Positions 1-7,798 of a stretch of 46,333 nucleotides of DNA are shown one piece after another. The notes below the pieces were generated by a model. It was given only the letters and a program-made list of their open reading frames with translations. It did no database searches and had not been told where the DNA came from. Both the position numbers and the translations under genes were made by a program. The stretch is from Rhodobacteraceae bacterium HLUCCA08 (GTDB taxonomy: Bacteria; Pseudomonadota; Alphaproteobacteria; Rhodobacterales; Rhodobacteraceae). Numbering within the stretch: the first letter of the stretch is position 1; each line of letters opens with the position of its first letter. The stretch spans positions 1 through 46,333 of the forward strand of contig LJSF01000028.1 of NCBI GenBank assembly GCA_001314655.1. Direction: 5' to 3'.

Positions 1-186
1 ATACCTGAATGCGGGGGGTGTCCTCGTGTGCGTCCATAAGGACACTCGATAAACCTTCACCAACAGCAGCCGCCAGACGGCCTTCCGCGTAGGCTTACGT
101 TCCGGCTGCTGCGGACCCGCGCCCATTACGTGATCGTCTGCGACCCCGGACCGGTCGACGTCATCGTCTGACCGGTCGGGAGCGCA
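1..186. other. left-edge segment without a confident gene
   Basis: No complete gene is visible. One plus-strand frame reads from about position 40 to a TGA at 169-171 and ends in a protein-like stretch (HYVIVCDPGPVDVIV), but it is closed by a TAA at 37-39 and has no good start codon. It could be the C-terminal remnant of a frameshifted gene or chance. A 7-bp inverted repeat (18-24 with 39-45) is also present. Two terminator-like palindromes follow directly (187-210 and 230-253). That would fit one gene ending from the left and one from the right. Confidence 0.3.
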
Positions 187-210
187 CACCGAAATTATGT
201 AATTTCGGTG
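187..210. terminator. AT-core palindrome, probable bidirectional terminator
   Basis: The arms CACCGAAATTA and TAATTTCGGTG are complementary around a central TG, so only the centre deviates from a perfect palindrome. The layout (GC clamp, A/T-rich core) matches at least five other intergenic palindromes in this window that follow stop codons. It lies 15 nt after the TGA at 169-171. Confidence 0.5.
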
Positions 211-211
211 C

Positions 212-253
212 CCCGGCCCCAGGGGCCGGGATCGAATTCATATGAATTCGATC
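212..253 (-). terminator. GC hairpin plus palindrome after the DegT-type gene
   Basis: A GC-rich inverted repeat (CCCGGCCCC, one base, GGGGCCGGG) is followed by a perfect 24-bp palindrome at 230-253 centred on CATATG, with arms GATCGAATTCAT and ATGAATTCGATC. The palindrome starts 8 nt beyond the stop codon of the minus-strand gene at 262-1470 and probably ends its transcript. There is no downstream T run, so the intrinsic-terminator role is inferred from position and from the related palindromes. Confidence 0.5.
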
Positions 254-261
254 GCCGCGGC

Positions 262-1470
262 TCAGGCGGCGGCAGCGCGGTCCATCGCTTCGGCAACCGC
301 ATCGACCAGCGCCTGGGCGACCAGGTCGCATTCGGCCTCGGTCAGGCGGGCCGGCAGGCGCACGTCGCAGGCGGTCATCAGCATCGCGCGGGTGCGCGGC
401 AGGTCCCAGTCGCGGCCCAGGAATTGCCAGTTCCAGAAGGCGCGGGCATTGTCGCGGCTCAGCCCGAAGACCTGGACCTTGATGCCGCGCGCCGCCGCGG
501 CTTCGACGAAAGCGCGGGTCTCGGCCTCGGACAGACCGGCCAGGTTGAACTGGATCGAATCCGGGGCGCGCTGTTCCGGGGCCAGCTTTTCCGGCACCTC
601 GAGCCAGGGCGAGTCATTCAGATGCGCCGCGACCCGGTCATGGTTGCGGCGGCCATCGCGCACCCGGCGCGGGATTTCCGGGATCTGGGCGCGGATGATC
701 GCCGCGGCCATGTTCGACAGGCGCAGATTGTAGAGCGGCAGCCTGTTCTGCCAGCGGGCGAAGGCCTGCTCCAGATCGGCCGAATTGTCGCCGGGGCGGG
801 CCTTGTGCTTTTGCCAGGTCTGTTCATAGGCGCCGGACATGATCACGGCGCGGGCCACCAGGTCGACATCGTCGGTGACCAGGATGCCGCCTTCGCCCGC
901 ATTCAACAGCTTGTAGGATTGGAACGAGAAACAGCCGATCCGGCCGATCGTGCCGATATTGCGCCCGTTCCAGGTGGTGCCGAGCGAATGCGCGGCGTCC
1001 TCGATCACCGGAAGGCCGGCCGCGTCGCAGGCCGCCATGATCGCGTCCATGTCCGAGGTATGGCCGCGCATGTGGCTGATGATGACGGCATCGACCTCGG
1101 GCAGCTTGGCGGCGAAATCCTCCAGGTCGATGCGGTAATCCGGCCCGCATTCGCACAGGACCGGTTCGCAATCGGCATGAACGATCGACGAGGGCACGGC
1201 GGCGAAGGTGAAGGCCGGGATCAGCACCCGCGCCCCGCGCGGCAGGTCCAGCGCCTTGAGCGACAGGAACAGCGCCGCCGAACAGGACGACACGGCAAGC
1301 GCGTATCGGCTGCCCAGGAAGGCGGCGAACTCCTGTTCCAGCAAGGTCACCGGCGCATTCTCGGGCGCGGTGTAGCGGAACAGGTCGCCGGTGCGCAGCA
1401 GGTGCTCGATCTCGGCCCGGGCGGTTTCGGGGATCGGCTCGGCGTCGTAGACATTCGGGGGCAGGGTCAT
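262..1470 (-). CDS. DegT/DnrJ/EryC1/StrS-family PLP-dependent aminotransferase-like protein
   Basis: 402 aa, a normal length for this fold-type I PLP family, whose best known members aminate nucleotide-linked keto-sugars. The cofactor signature is intact: VIEDAAHS near residues 155-162 (Asp158 for the pyridine nitrogen) and FQSYKLLNAGEGG with Lys187 as the probable Schiff-base lysine. The ATG at 1470 was chosen because AGGAAA lies just upstream; the open frame continues further upstream into the next gene. No sugar-biosynthesis genes are adjacent, so the substrate is unknown. The neighbour at 1605-2912 is an FAD amine oxidase. A second, clearly related copy lies at 32310-33500 and shares the LSHMRGH-xx-DMDA stretch. 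The family call is firm; the function is open. Confidence 0.85.
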   Translation of the reverse strand: MTLPPNVYDAEPIPETARAEIEHLLRTGDLFRYTAPENAPVTLLEQEFAAFLGSRYALAVSSCSAALFLSLKALDLPRGARVLIPAFTFAAVPSSIVHADCEPVLCECGPDYRIDLEDFAAKLPEVDAVIISHMRGHTSDMDAIMAACDAAGLPVIEDAAHSLGTTWNGRNIGTIGRIGCFSFQSYKLLNAGEGGILVTDDVDLVARAVIMSGAYEQTWQKHKARPGDNSADLEQAFARWQNRLPLYNLRLSNMAAAIIRAQIPEIPRRVRDGRRNHDRVAAHLNDSPWLEVPEKLAPEQRAPDSIQFNLAGLSEAETRAFVEAAAARGIKVQVFGLSRDNARAFWNWQFLGRDWDLPRTRAMLMTACDVRLPARLTEAECDLVAQALVDAVAEAMDRAAAA

Positions 1471-1565
1471 ATTCGGATTTCCTGAAAGCCACTTTCGGGA
1501 AATCCTAACATGATCGGCATGACGAATCCATGACAAACTGGGAGCGTCGGTCGGGGTTCGGCGCA

Positions 1566-1589
1566 GAAGGATTTTATATAAAATCCTTC
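1566..1589 (-). terminator. AT-core palindrome downstream of the FAD oxidoreductase
   Basis: A perfect 24-bp palindrome with arms GAAGGATTTTAT and ATAAAATCCTTC. It lies 15 nt past the stop codon of the minus-strand gene 1605-2912 and upstream of the next minus-strand gene. It belongs to the palindrome family described in the findings. Confidence 0.55.
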
Positions 1590-1604
1590 CTGCCGACGGC
1601 TGGT

Positions 1605-2912
1605 TCAGATGCCCAACCGGTCGCGCAGGGAATACCAGGTCATCGCCAGGACCAGCAGCGGCGCCCGCAGGGCCGTGCCGCCCGGGAAGGGCGGGACCGG
1701 CAATTGCGACCAGACGTCGAAGCGTTCGGCCTGGCCCGCCACCGCCTCGGCCATGATCTTGCCGACGATCCCGGTCTGGGCCACGCCATGGCCGGAAAAC
1801 CCGCCCGCCGACCAGATATTGGGCGCGACCCGGGTGACCAGGGGCAGGCGGGTCATGGTGATGCCCAGCGTGCCGCCCCAGACATAGTCGATGCCGACGC
1901 CGCGCAGCTGGGGAAACATCGCCTCCATCCGCTTGCGCAGCACCGGTTCGATCCGGCGCGGAAAGGCGATGGTGTAATTCTCGCGCCCGCCGAACAGCAG
2001 CCGCTTGTCCTCGGACAGGCGGAAGTAATTCACCACAAAGCGGCTGTCGGCGCAGGCGATGTCGCGGCTCAGGACCTGGTGGGCGCGGTCGCCCAGCGGT
2101 TCGGTCGCGGCGATGAAGGAATTCAGCGGCATGGTCCGCGCCGCCACCTTGCGGTCGAGCCCGGGCAGGTAGCCGTTGCCGGCCAGGATCGCATGGCTGG
2201 CCCGCACCCGGCCCGAACCGCTGTGCAGCACGACCGGCCCGCCCCGGTCGATCGAGGTCACCTCGGTCCGCTCGTAGATCCGCACCCCGGCGGCCTCGGC
2301 GGCGCGGGCCAGGCCCAGGGCATAGCGCAGCGGGTGGATATGGCCCGCGCCCATGTCCAGCACCCCGCCCTGGTAGCCGGGCGCACGGACGATGTCCCGG
2401 AACGCGTCCCGGGTCAGCCCCTCGACCAATTCGTAACCATAGGACCGGCGCAGCCATTCGGCCTCGTCGCGCAGCTCGCGCGCCTCGGTCGCGGAATAGG
2501 CGCCATGGGCCACGCCGGGGCGAAACATCGCCTCGGGGGCGTGGCGCGCCGACAGGTCGCGCAGCAGGGTCTTGGCCTCTTCGGTCATGTCCCACAGCGC
2601 CCGGGCCGGGCCGGCGCCCAGCCTGTCCTGCAGCCAGCGTTGCGACCTGTTGAAGCCCGACCCGACCTGCCCGCCATTGCGCCCCGAGGCGCCCCAGCCG
2701 GCGCGGTGGGCGTCCAGCACCGCCACGTCATAGCCCCGGTCGGCCAGGGTCAGCGCCGCGACCAGGCCGGTGAAACCGGCGCCGACGATCGCGACATCGG
2801 CCCGGATCTCGCCCAGAAGCGGCGGGCGTTCGGGCGGGATATCGGCGCTGGCCACATACCAGGAGCGGGGAAATTCGCCGGGGCGGTCGTTGCGGTAGAG
2901 GGCATTGGTCAT
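1605..2912 (-). CDS. FAD-dependent amine oxidoreductase, PuuB/OrdL-like (DAO superfamily)
   Basis: 435 aa with the architecture of gamma-glutamylputrescine oxidase-type flavoproteins. An N-terminal Rossmann motif VAIVGAGFTGL (about residues 40-50) is followed by GWGASGRNGGQVGSGF (about 72-87), the stretch typical of PuuB-like enzymes. A C-terminal FAD-contacting segment reads GGFSGHGVAQT. Such enzymes oxidise N-alkylated or gamma-glutamylated amines to aldehydes with H2O2 release. The C-terminus ends in a hydrophobic stretch (LRAPLLVLAMTWYSLRDRLGI). The ATG at 2912 overlaps no other gene and its ribosome site is weak. There is no glutamylputrescine synthetase nearby, so the substrate is not fixed. 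The class III aminotransferase at 17380 could also act in polyamine breakdown, but it is 15 kb away. Confidence 0.85.
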   Translation of the reverse strand: MTNALYRNDRPGEFPRSWYVASADIPPERPPLLGEIRADVAIVGAGFTGLVAALTLADRGYDVAVLDAHRAGWGASGRNGGQVGSGFNRSQRWLQDRLGAGPARALWDMTEEAKTLLRDLSARHAPEAMFRPGVAHGAYSATEARELRDEAEWLRRSYGYELVEGLTRDAFRDIVRAPGYQGGVLDMGAGHIHPLRYALGLARAAEAAGVRIYERTEVTSIDRGGPVVLHSGSGRVRASHAILAGNGYLPGLDRKVAARTMPLNSFIAATEPLGDRAHQVLSRDIACADSRFVVNYFRLSEDKRLLFGGRENYTIAFPRRIEPVLRKRMEAMFPQLRGVGIDYVWGGTLGITMTRLPLVTRVAPNIWSAGGFSGHGVAQTGIVGKIMAEAVAGQAERFDVWSQLPVPPFPGGTALRAPLLVLAMTWYSLRDRLGI

Positions 2913-2954
2913 GGCGCAAAGAATGACGCGGGGCGCGGGCGAAGGGAAGGGGCC

Positions 2955-4574
2955 TCAGGCCGGGCCAAGCCGGTCGAGCAGCGCCGTGGTGTCGCAGGCG
3001 GCAATGGCGCCGGGCACCCGGGTGCCCGGCCCGTCAAGCCGGGTCGCCACATAGAGGTCGGCCACCGCGCCGGGGGCGTCGCGCAGCAGCAGCGACGCGG
3101 TCAGCAGCGTCGCCATGCGTTCGGCAAAGAGCCGCGCCTCGGCCGCGTCGGGCGGTCCGGCAAAGCGCGCGCGAAAGGCCTGCAGCGCCGCGTCATAGCG
3201 CCGGTCGGCGCCCCGCGCGGCGTCCAGTTCGGCCACCAGCGCCGTGCCCGCCTCGGGGTCGCGGGCCAGCGTGCGCAGGATGTCGAGGCAGATCACGTTG
3301 CCCGATCCTTCCCAGATGCCGTTCAGCGGCGCCTCGCGGTAGAGCAGCGGCAGCGGGCTTTCCTCGACATAGCCGGCGCCGCCCAGAACCTCCATCGCCT
3401 CGGCCACCACCACCGGGCAACGCTTGTTCGACAGGAACTTGGCCAGGGCCACGGCGATGCGGGCGAAGGGCGCCTGGTCCGGCGCATCGAAGGCCCGCGC
3501 GACCCGCAGGCCCAGGGCCAGGGCGCCCTCCCAATCGAGCGCCAGGTCGGCCAGCACCGCGCGCATCAGCGGCTGGTCGATGAGGCGGCGCTGGAAGGCG
3601 CTGCGATGGCTGACCCAGTGCATCGCCTCGGACAAGGCGGCGCGCATCAGCCCGGCCGGGGCCATGGCGGTGTCGAGCCGCGTGTGATGCACCATCGTCA
3701 GGATCGTGCGGATGCCCGCGCCCTCGTCGCCCAGCCTATGGGCGACCGCGTCGCGATACTCGATCTCGGCCGAGGCATTGGCGCGGTTGCCCAGCTTGTC
3801 CTTGAGGCGCTGGATCTCGATCCCGTTGCGGGCGCCCTCCAGCCAGCGCGGCACCAGGAAACAGGTCAGCCCGCCGGGGGCCTGCGCCAAGGTCAGGAAC
3901 CCGTCCGACATCGGCGCCGAGCAGAACCACTTGTGCCCGGTCAGCCGGTAGGCATCGCCCTCGGGCAGGGCTGTCGTGGTGGTCGCCCGCAGGTCCGAAC
4001 CGCCCTGTTTCTCGGTCATCGCCATGCCCAGAGTCGCGCCTTGTTTGAGCGCCAGCGGCCGCGCCGACGGGTCATGGGCGCGGCTGGTCAGTTTCGGCTG
4101 CCAGTGCGCGGCCAGCCCCGGATCGGCCTGCAGCACGGGCACCGCGGCATAGGTCATGGTCAGCGGGCAGCAATGGCCCGGCTCCACCTGGCTGGCCAGA
4201 TAGACCATCGCGGCATGGGTGACATGGCCGCCCGGCGCGCCGTCCCAGGGCAGGGCGGCATAGCCGGCGGCGGTGCTTTCGGCCATCAGCCGGTGCCAGG
4301 CGGGGTGGAAGGCGACCTCGTCCAGCCGCCGCCCGCCCGCATCGAAGGCGCGCAATTCCGGCGGGTGGCGGTTGGCGTCGCGGCCGGCCTGGCGCAGCAG
4401 CTCGGTCCCCATCGCGGCGCCGTATTCGGCCAGCGGCGCGATGCGGCCCCCGGCACGGGCAACGGCCGCGCGCAGCGTCGGGTCGGTGACCCAGAGGTCG
4501 CAGTCGCCCCGGGCAGGAGGCTGGTTCGTCACCTCGTGGGTGCCCAGCCGGGCGGTCGGGTCGAGGCGGGTCAT
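2955..4574 (-). CDS. aidB: AidB-type acyl-CoA dehydrogenase family protein
   Basis: 539 aa, the usual length of AidB, which is longer than ordinary acyl-CoA dehydrogenases. The N-terminal THEVTNQPP (about residues 12-20) is the characteristic AidB opening. MAMTEKQGGSDLRATTT (about 189-205) is the conserved flavin-binding stretch and EVLGGAGYVEESPLPLLYREAPLNGIWEGSGNV lies in the C-terminal half (shown here only as a landmark). AidB binds FAD and double-stranded DNA and is linked to protection from alkylating agents; its true substrate is debated. The ATG at 4574 has AGGATCG upstream. It is transcribed divergently from the benzoate operon and shares its 127-nt promoter region, so co-regulation is possible. 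It could alternatively serve acyl-CoA metabolism next to the box genes. Confidence 0.85.
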   Translation of the reverse strand: MTRLDPTARLGTHEVTNQPPARGDCDLWVTDPTLRAAVARAGGRIAPLAEYGAAMGTELLRQAGRDANRHPPELRAFDAGGRRLDEVAFHPAWHRLMAESTAAGYAALPWDGAPGGHVTHAAMVYLASQVEPGHCCPLTMTYAAVPVLQADPGLAAHWQPKLTSRAHDPSARPLALKQGATLGMAMTEKQGGSDLRATTTTALPEGDAYRLTGHKWFCSAPMSDGFLTLAQAPGGLTCFLVPRWLEGARNGIEIQRLKDKLGNRANASAEIEYRDAVAHRLGDEGAGIRTILTMVHHTRLDTAMAPAGLMRAALSEAMHWVSHRSAFQRRLIDQPLMRAVLADLALDWEGALALGLRVARAFDAPDQAPFARIAVALAKFLSNKRCPVVVAEAMEVLGGAGYVEESPLPLLYREAPLNGIWEGSGNVICLDILRTLARDPEAGTALVAELDAARGADRRYDAALQAFRARFAGPPDAAEARLFAERMATLLTASLLLRDAPGAVADLYVATRLDGPGTRVPGAIAACDTTALLDRLGPA

Positions 4575-4701
4575 GGGGCGATCCTAGGGAAAGGCAGGGA
4601 GTCGCGAAAGAGATGTGCAGAAAACTGCACAATGACGGCAAGTCTATTGCGGTCGGAAATGATATATGCATTATAACGCACAAATCGGGAGGAGGAATCG
4701 C
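4575..4701. promoter_or_regulatory. divergent promoter region with TGCA-N6-TGCA operator-like motifs
   Basis: This AT-rich 127-nt gap separates aidB (minus) from the box operon (plus). It holds TGCA-GAAAAC-TGCA at 4616-4629 and TGCA-TTATAA-CGCA at 4667-4680. A possible plus-strand promoter is TTGCGG (4647-4652) with TATAAC (4672-4677), 19 nt apart, so the second motif would overlap the -10. BzdR/BoxR-type benzoyl-CoA-responsive repressors are reported to use TGCA-containing repeats. Assigning these sites to such a repressor is inference. GGGAGGAGG at about 4688-4696 is the ribosome site of the gene at 4702. Confidence 0.5.
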
Positions 4702-5169
4702 ATGTCACAAGCTCGTTTCGAAGCTCTGGTGGGGCAGATCGCCGCCAGCATCGGCGATGCGCCGCTGGATGACGACCTGGCCGCGCGGCTGAACACCGAC
4801 TGGGGTCCGGGCAGCGCGGCCTTTGCCGAACTCGCGGCCTTGTGTGCGACGGGCGAGGCCGAGGGTTGGCTGATGGCGCGCGAGGCCGGGGGCATCCGGT
4901 TCGGCCGGGCGGTGAAACCCGGCGGGCCGGCGGGGCGGTTCAGCGTCGACGTGGTGCGGATGAAGGATGTGAAGGGCCCGCATCACATCCATCCGAACGG
5001 AGAGATCGGCGCGGTGATCCCGCTGGAGGGCGCGCCGCGCTTCGATGCCTTCCCCGAGGGCTGGTATGTCTACGGCCCGGGCACCGAGCATCACCCGACG
5101 GTCAGCGGCGGCGAAGCCCATGTGCTGTACTTGCTGCCCGAGGGCGCGATCGAATTCACCGGGCGCTGA
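4702..5169 (+). CDS. DUF4863 / 4-hydroxylaminobenzoate lyase-like protein
   Basis: 155 aa, soluble, no signal peptide. The central part reads PHHIHPNGEIGAVIPL with later ERs of the type GTEHHPTVSGG, which gives a cupin-like arrangement of histidines that could hold a metal. I believe this is the DUF4863 family, whose characterised relative is PnbB, a 4-hydroxylaminobenzoate lyase; homologues are also found in benzoate box clusters. The start at 4702 is preferred over an in-frame ATG at 4666 because the strong site GGGAGGAGG precedes it and the conserved region begins after it. It is the first gene of the box operon. Its role there, perhaps handling of a substituted benzoate or an intermediate, is not known. 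Confidence 0.65.
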   Translation: MSQARFEALVGQIAASIGDAPLDDDLAARLNTDWGPGSAAFAELAALCATGEAEGWLMAREAGGIRFGRAVKPGGPAGRFSVDVVRMKDVKGPHHIHPNGEIGAVIPLEGAPRFDAFPEGWYVYGPGTEHHPTVSGGEAHVLYLLPEGAIEFTGR

Positions 5170-5240
5170 GGCGTCCAGGCACCGACGGCGCGGGCAGGAG
5201 GAGGCCCGCACCCGGCACCCATCCAGGGAGGAGGATCCCC

Positions 5241-6794
5241 GTGAGCCAGAATGACAATGCGGCGGTCCATTTCGTCGACCGGCACGTGGCCGAGGGACGG
5301 GGCGACAGGCCGGCCTTCATCGAGGCCGATGGCCGCCGGCGCCGCCTGACCTATGGCCAGTTGCAGACGGAGGCCGGGCGCTTTGCCGGCGCGCTCTATC
5401 GCCATGGCGTGCGGCGCGAGGAACGGATCGCGATGATCGTCCGCGACCAGATCGAATTTCCCGTCGCCTTCTGGGGCGCGCTCAAGGCCGGGGCCATTCC
5501 GGTGCCGCTGAACACCCTGCTGAGCGCCAGCGTCTACGAGGCGATCCTGGCCGACAGCCGCGCCTCGATCCTGGTCGTGTCGCAGCAATTGTGGGAGGTG
5601 GTGAAACCGGCGATCGACGACAACCGCCACTTGCGCGCGGTTCTGGTGATCGGCGCCGAAGACGGGGCAACCGCCCCCGAGGGCACCGAAAGCTGGGCGG
5701 ATTTCGTCGAGGGCGCCCCGGTCGAGCCGACGGTCGAGGCGCATGGCGACGAACTGGCCTTCTGGCTCTATTCCAGCGGCTCCACCGGCACGCCCAAGGG
5801 GGTGCGGCATGTGCATGCCTCGCTCAAGGCGACGGCGGACACGTTCGGCGCGCAGGTGCTGGGGATATGCCAGGACGATGTGGTGTTTTCGGTCGCCAAG
5901 ATGTTCTTCGCCTATGGGCTGGGCAATGCGATGTCGTTCCCGATGTCGGTGGGGGCCACCACGGTGATCTTCGGCGGCCGGCCGACGCCCGATGCGGTGT
6001 TCGACATCATGGCGCGGGACCGGCCGACGATCTTCTGCGGCGTGCCGACGCTGTTCGCCGCGCTGGTCGCCGAACAGGAAAAGCGCGGCGGCGCGCCCGA
6101 TCACGCCATCCGGCTGTGTACCTCGGCCGGCGAGGCGCTGCCGCGCGAGGTCGGCGAGCGTTGGGAAAGGCTCTGGGGATGCGAGATCGTCGACGGGGTC
6201 GGCAGCACCGAGATGCTGCATATCTTTCTGTCCAACCGCCCGGGCGACATCGTCTACGGCAGCTCGGGCAGGGCGGTGCCGGGCTACGAGCTGCGCCTGG
6301 TGGACGAACATGACGAGGAGGTCGCCGAGGGCGAGGTCGGCGAATTGCTGGTCCGCGGCCCGTCCAGCGCCGAGGGATACTGGAACCGGCGCCACAAGAG
6401 CATGTCGACCTTCGAAGGCCATTGGACCCGCACCGGCGACAAGTATGAACGCGACGGGCAGGGCCGCTATGTCTATTGCGGGCGCACCGACGACATGTTC
6501 AAGGTCTCGGGCATCTGGGTTTCCCCTTTCGAGGTGGAACAGGCCCTGGTCGAACATCCGGCGGTGCTGGAGGCCGCCGTGGTCGCGCGGCCCGATGCCG
6601 AGGACCTGGTCAAGCCCGCCGCCTTCATCGTGGTGAAGGACGGCATGCCGGTGCCCTCCGAACAGGAGCTCAGGGACATGGTCAAGGACAAGATCGGGAT
6701 GTGGAAATATCCCCGCTGGATCACCGTGGTCGAGGATCTGCCCAAGACCGCGACCGGCAAGATCCAGCGCTTCAAGCTGCGGGGGCCGGCATGA
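5241..6794 (+). CDS. bclA: benzoate-CoA ligase (aerobic box pathway)
   Basis: 517 aa, the family's normal length. It activates benzoate with ATP and CoA to benzoyl-CoA in the cytoplasm, the first step of the box pathway. It is an ANL-superfamily adenylating enzyme: the P-loop-like YSSGSTGTPKGV lies at 177-188, GVGSTEMLHIFLSN carries the aryl-CoA ligase signature, and TATGKIQRFKLR near the C-terminus has the catalytic Lys507. FFAYGLGN is typical of benzoate-CoA ligases. The start is GTG at 5241, preceded by GGGAGGAGG; an open frame extends upstream but overlaps the previous gene. The stop overlaps the next start (ATGA at 6791-6794), which indicates translational coupling. Related ligases accept 2-aminobenzoate or 4-hydroxybenzoate, so the exact substrate is likely rather than proven. 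Confidence 0.93.
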   Translation: MSQNDNAAVHFVDRHVAEGRGDRPAFIEADGRRRRLTYGQLQTEAGRFAGALYRHGVRREERIAMIVRDQIEFPVAFWGALKAGAIPVPLNTLLSASVYEAILADSRASILVVSQQLWEVVKPAIDDNRHLRAVLVIGAEDGATAPEGTESWADFVEGAPVEPTVEAHGDELAFWLYSSGSTGTPKGVRHVHASLKATADTFGAQVLGICQDDVVFSVAKMFFAYGLGNAMSFPMSVGATTVIFGGRPTPDAVFDIMARDRPTIFCGVPTLFAALVAEQEKRGGAPDHAIRLCTSAGEALPREVGERWERLWGCEIVDGVGSTEMLHIFLSNRPGDIVYGSSGRAVPGYELRLVDEHDEEVAEGEVGELLVRGPSSAEGYWNRRHKSMSTFEGHWTRTGDKYERDGQGRYVYCGRTDDMFKVSGIWVSPFEVEQALVEHPAVLEAAVVARPDAEDLVKPAAFIVVKDGMPVPSEQELRDMVKDKIGMWKYPRWITVVEDLPKTATGKIQRFKLRGPA

Positions 6795-7633
6795 TCGACT
6801 GGGCGGCGGGATCGGGCCACCTGACGGCCGGGGGCAAATCGCTGGAATGGGCCTGCTGGGGGCCGGCGCCTTCGGACGGGCCGGGGGATGGGCCGGGGGA
6901 CGGGCCAGCGATCGTGCTGTTGCACGAAGGCCTGGGCTGCGTCGCGCTGTGGCGCGATGTCCCGCAGCGTCTGGCGCAGGCGACGGGGCTGCCGGTCCTT
7001 GCCTATTCGCGCGCGGGCTATGGCGGGTCGGACCCCGCCGACCTGCCGCGCCCGCCGGATTACATGACCCGCGAGGCGGTGCAGGTGCTGCCGCAGGTTC
7101 TGGATGCGCTGGGTGCGGCCAAGGTGGTGCTGATGGGCCATTCCGACGGCGCCACGATCGCCGCCGAACATGCGGGCCGGGTGGCCGATCCGCGGGTCCG
7201 CGCCCTGGTGCTGATGGCGCCGCATTTCTTTACCGAAGCGATGGGCCTGGCCGAGATCGCGGCGGCGAAGCGAGCCTATGACAGCGGCGATCTGCGCGAT
7301 CGCCTGGCGCGCCATCACGCCGATCCGGACAATGCCTTTCGCGGCTGGAACGACGCCTGGCTGGCGCCGGGGTTCCGGGCCTGGCATGTGGGCGAGGTGG
7401 TCGATTACTGGCGCGTGCCCGCGCTGGTGATCCAGGGCCAGGACGACCAATACGGCACCGCGGCGCAGGTGGCCGAGGCCGAAAGCCGCTCTTACGCGCC
7501 GGTCGAGGTGCTGATGCTGCCCGACTGCCGCCATGCGCCGCATCTCGATCAGCCCGATGCGGTGCTGGCGGCGGTGGCCGATTTCACCGCCCGGTTGCAA
7601 CGGATCGAGGCCGCCGAGGTGATCCCGGCCTGA
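6791..7633 (+). CDS. alpha/beta hydrolase of the benzoate cluster
   Basis: 280 aa alpha/beta-hydrolase fold. The nucleophile elbow is MGHSDG (Ser118). The acidic residue is probably in IQGQDDQYG and the catalytic histidine in CRHAPHLDQP. LHEGLGC near residues 45-50 would form the oxyanion region. A short GPGD repeat (residues 30-38) sits before the core domain. Hydrolases of this type recur beside benzoate-CoA ligase genes and may release stalled CoA thioesters or open a lactone; the reaction is not established. The start codon overlaps the ligase stop (ATGA). Confidence 0.8.
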   Translation: MIDWAAGSGHLTAGGKSLEWACWGPAPSDGPGDGPGDGPAIVLLHEGLGCVALWRDVPQRLAQATGLPVLAYSRAGYGGSDPADLPRPPDYMTREAVQVLPQVLDALGAAKVVLMGHSDGATIAAEHAGRVADPRVRALVLMAPHFFTEAMGLAEIAAAKRAYDSGDLRDRLARHHADPDNAFRGWNDAWLAPGFRAWHVGEVVDYWRVPALVIQGQDDQYGTAAQVAEAESRSYAPVEVLMLPDCRHAPHLDQPDAVLAAVADFTARLQRIEAAEVIPA

Positions 7634-7798
7634 CGGCGATTCGAATATGTGAAATATAATGCATATACTGATGCGGCCGGGAGAGCCGGCCGTATCCAAG
7701 CGAAAACAGGGGGTTGAGCGCTTCATTATCGTGCATCAACGGGTTGTCACCCGCCAATAAATGCACTATCTTGCAACAAACCCTCCAGGGAGAGACCC
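7634..7798 (+). promoter_or_regulatory. internal promoter region upstream of boxC
   Basis: This 165-nt gap is AT-rich for the genome. It contains a perfect TATAAT at 7655-7660 with CTGACG at 7630-7635 (19-nt spacing), and a second operator-like motif TGCA-CTATCT-TGCA at 7762-7775 just before the boxC ribosome site. Further TGCA tetramers lie at 7660-7663 and 7732-7735. The same spaced motif occurs before the first gene of the operon, so one regulator may control both promoters. Confidence 0.45.

Noticed and set aside
1-50. The GTGTCCT/AGGACAC inverted repeat as an insertion-sequence end
   Set aside because: The arms are only 7 bp, there is no transposase, and no matching end or target duplication is seen.
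1530-4676. A 1048-codon open frame on the plus strand
   Set aside because: It is antisense to two well-supported minus-strand genes. Its translation is rich in Gly, Arg, Gln and His without domains, as expected of a shadow frame in high-GC DNA.
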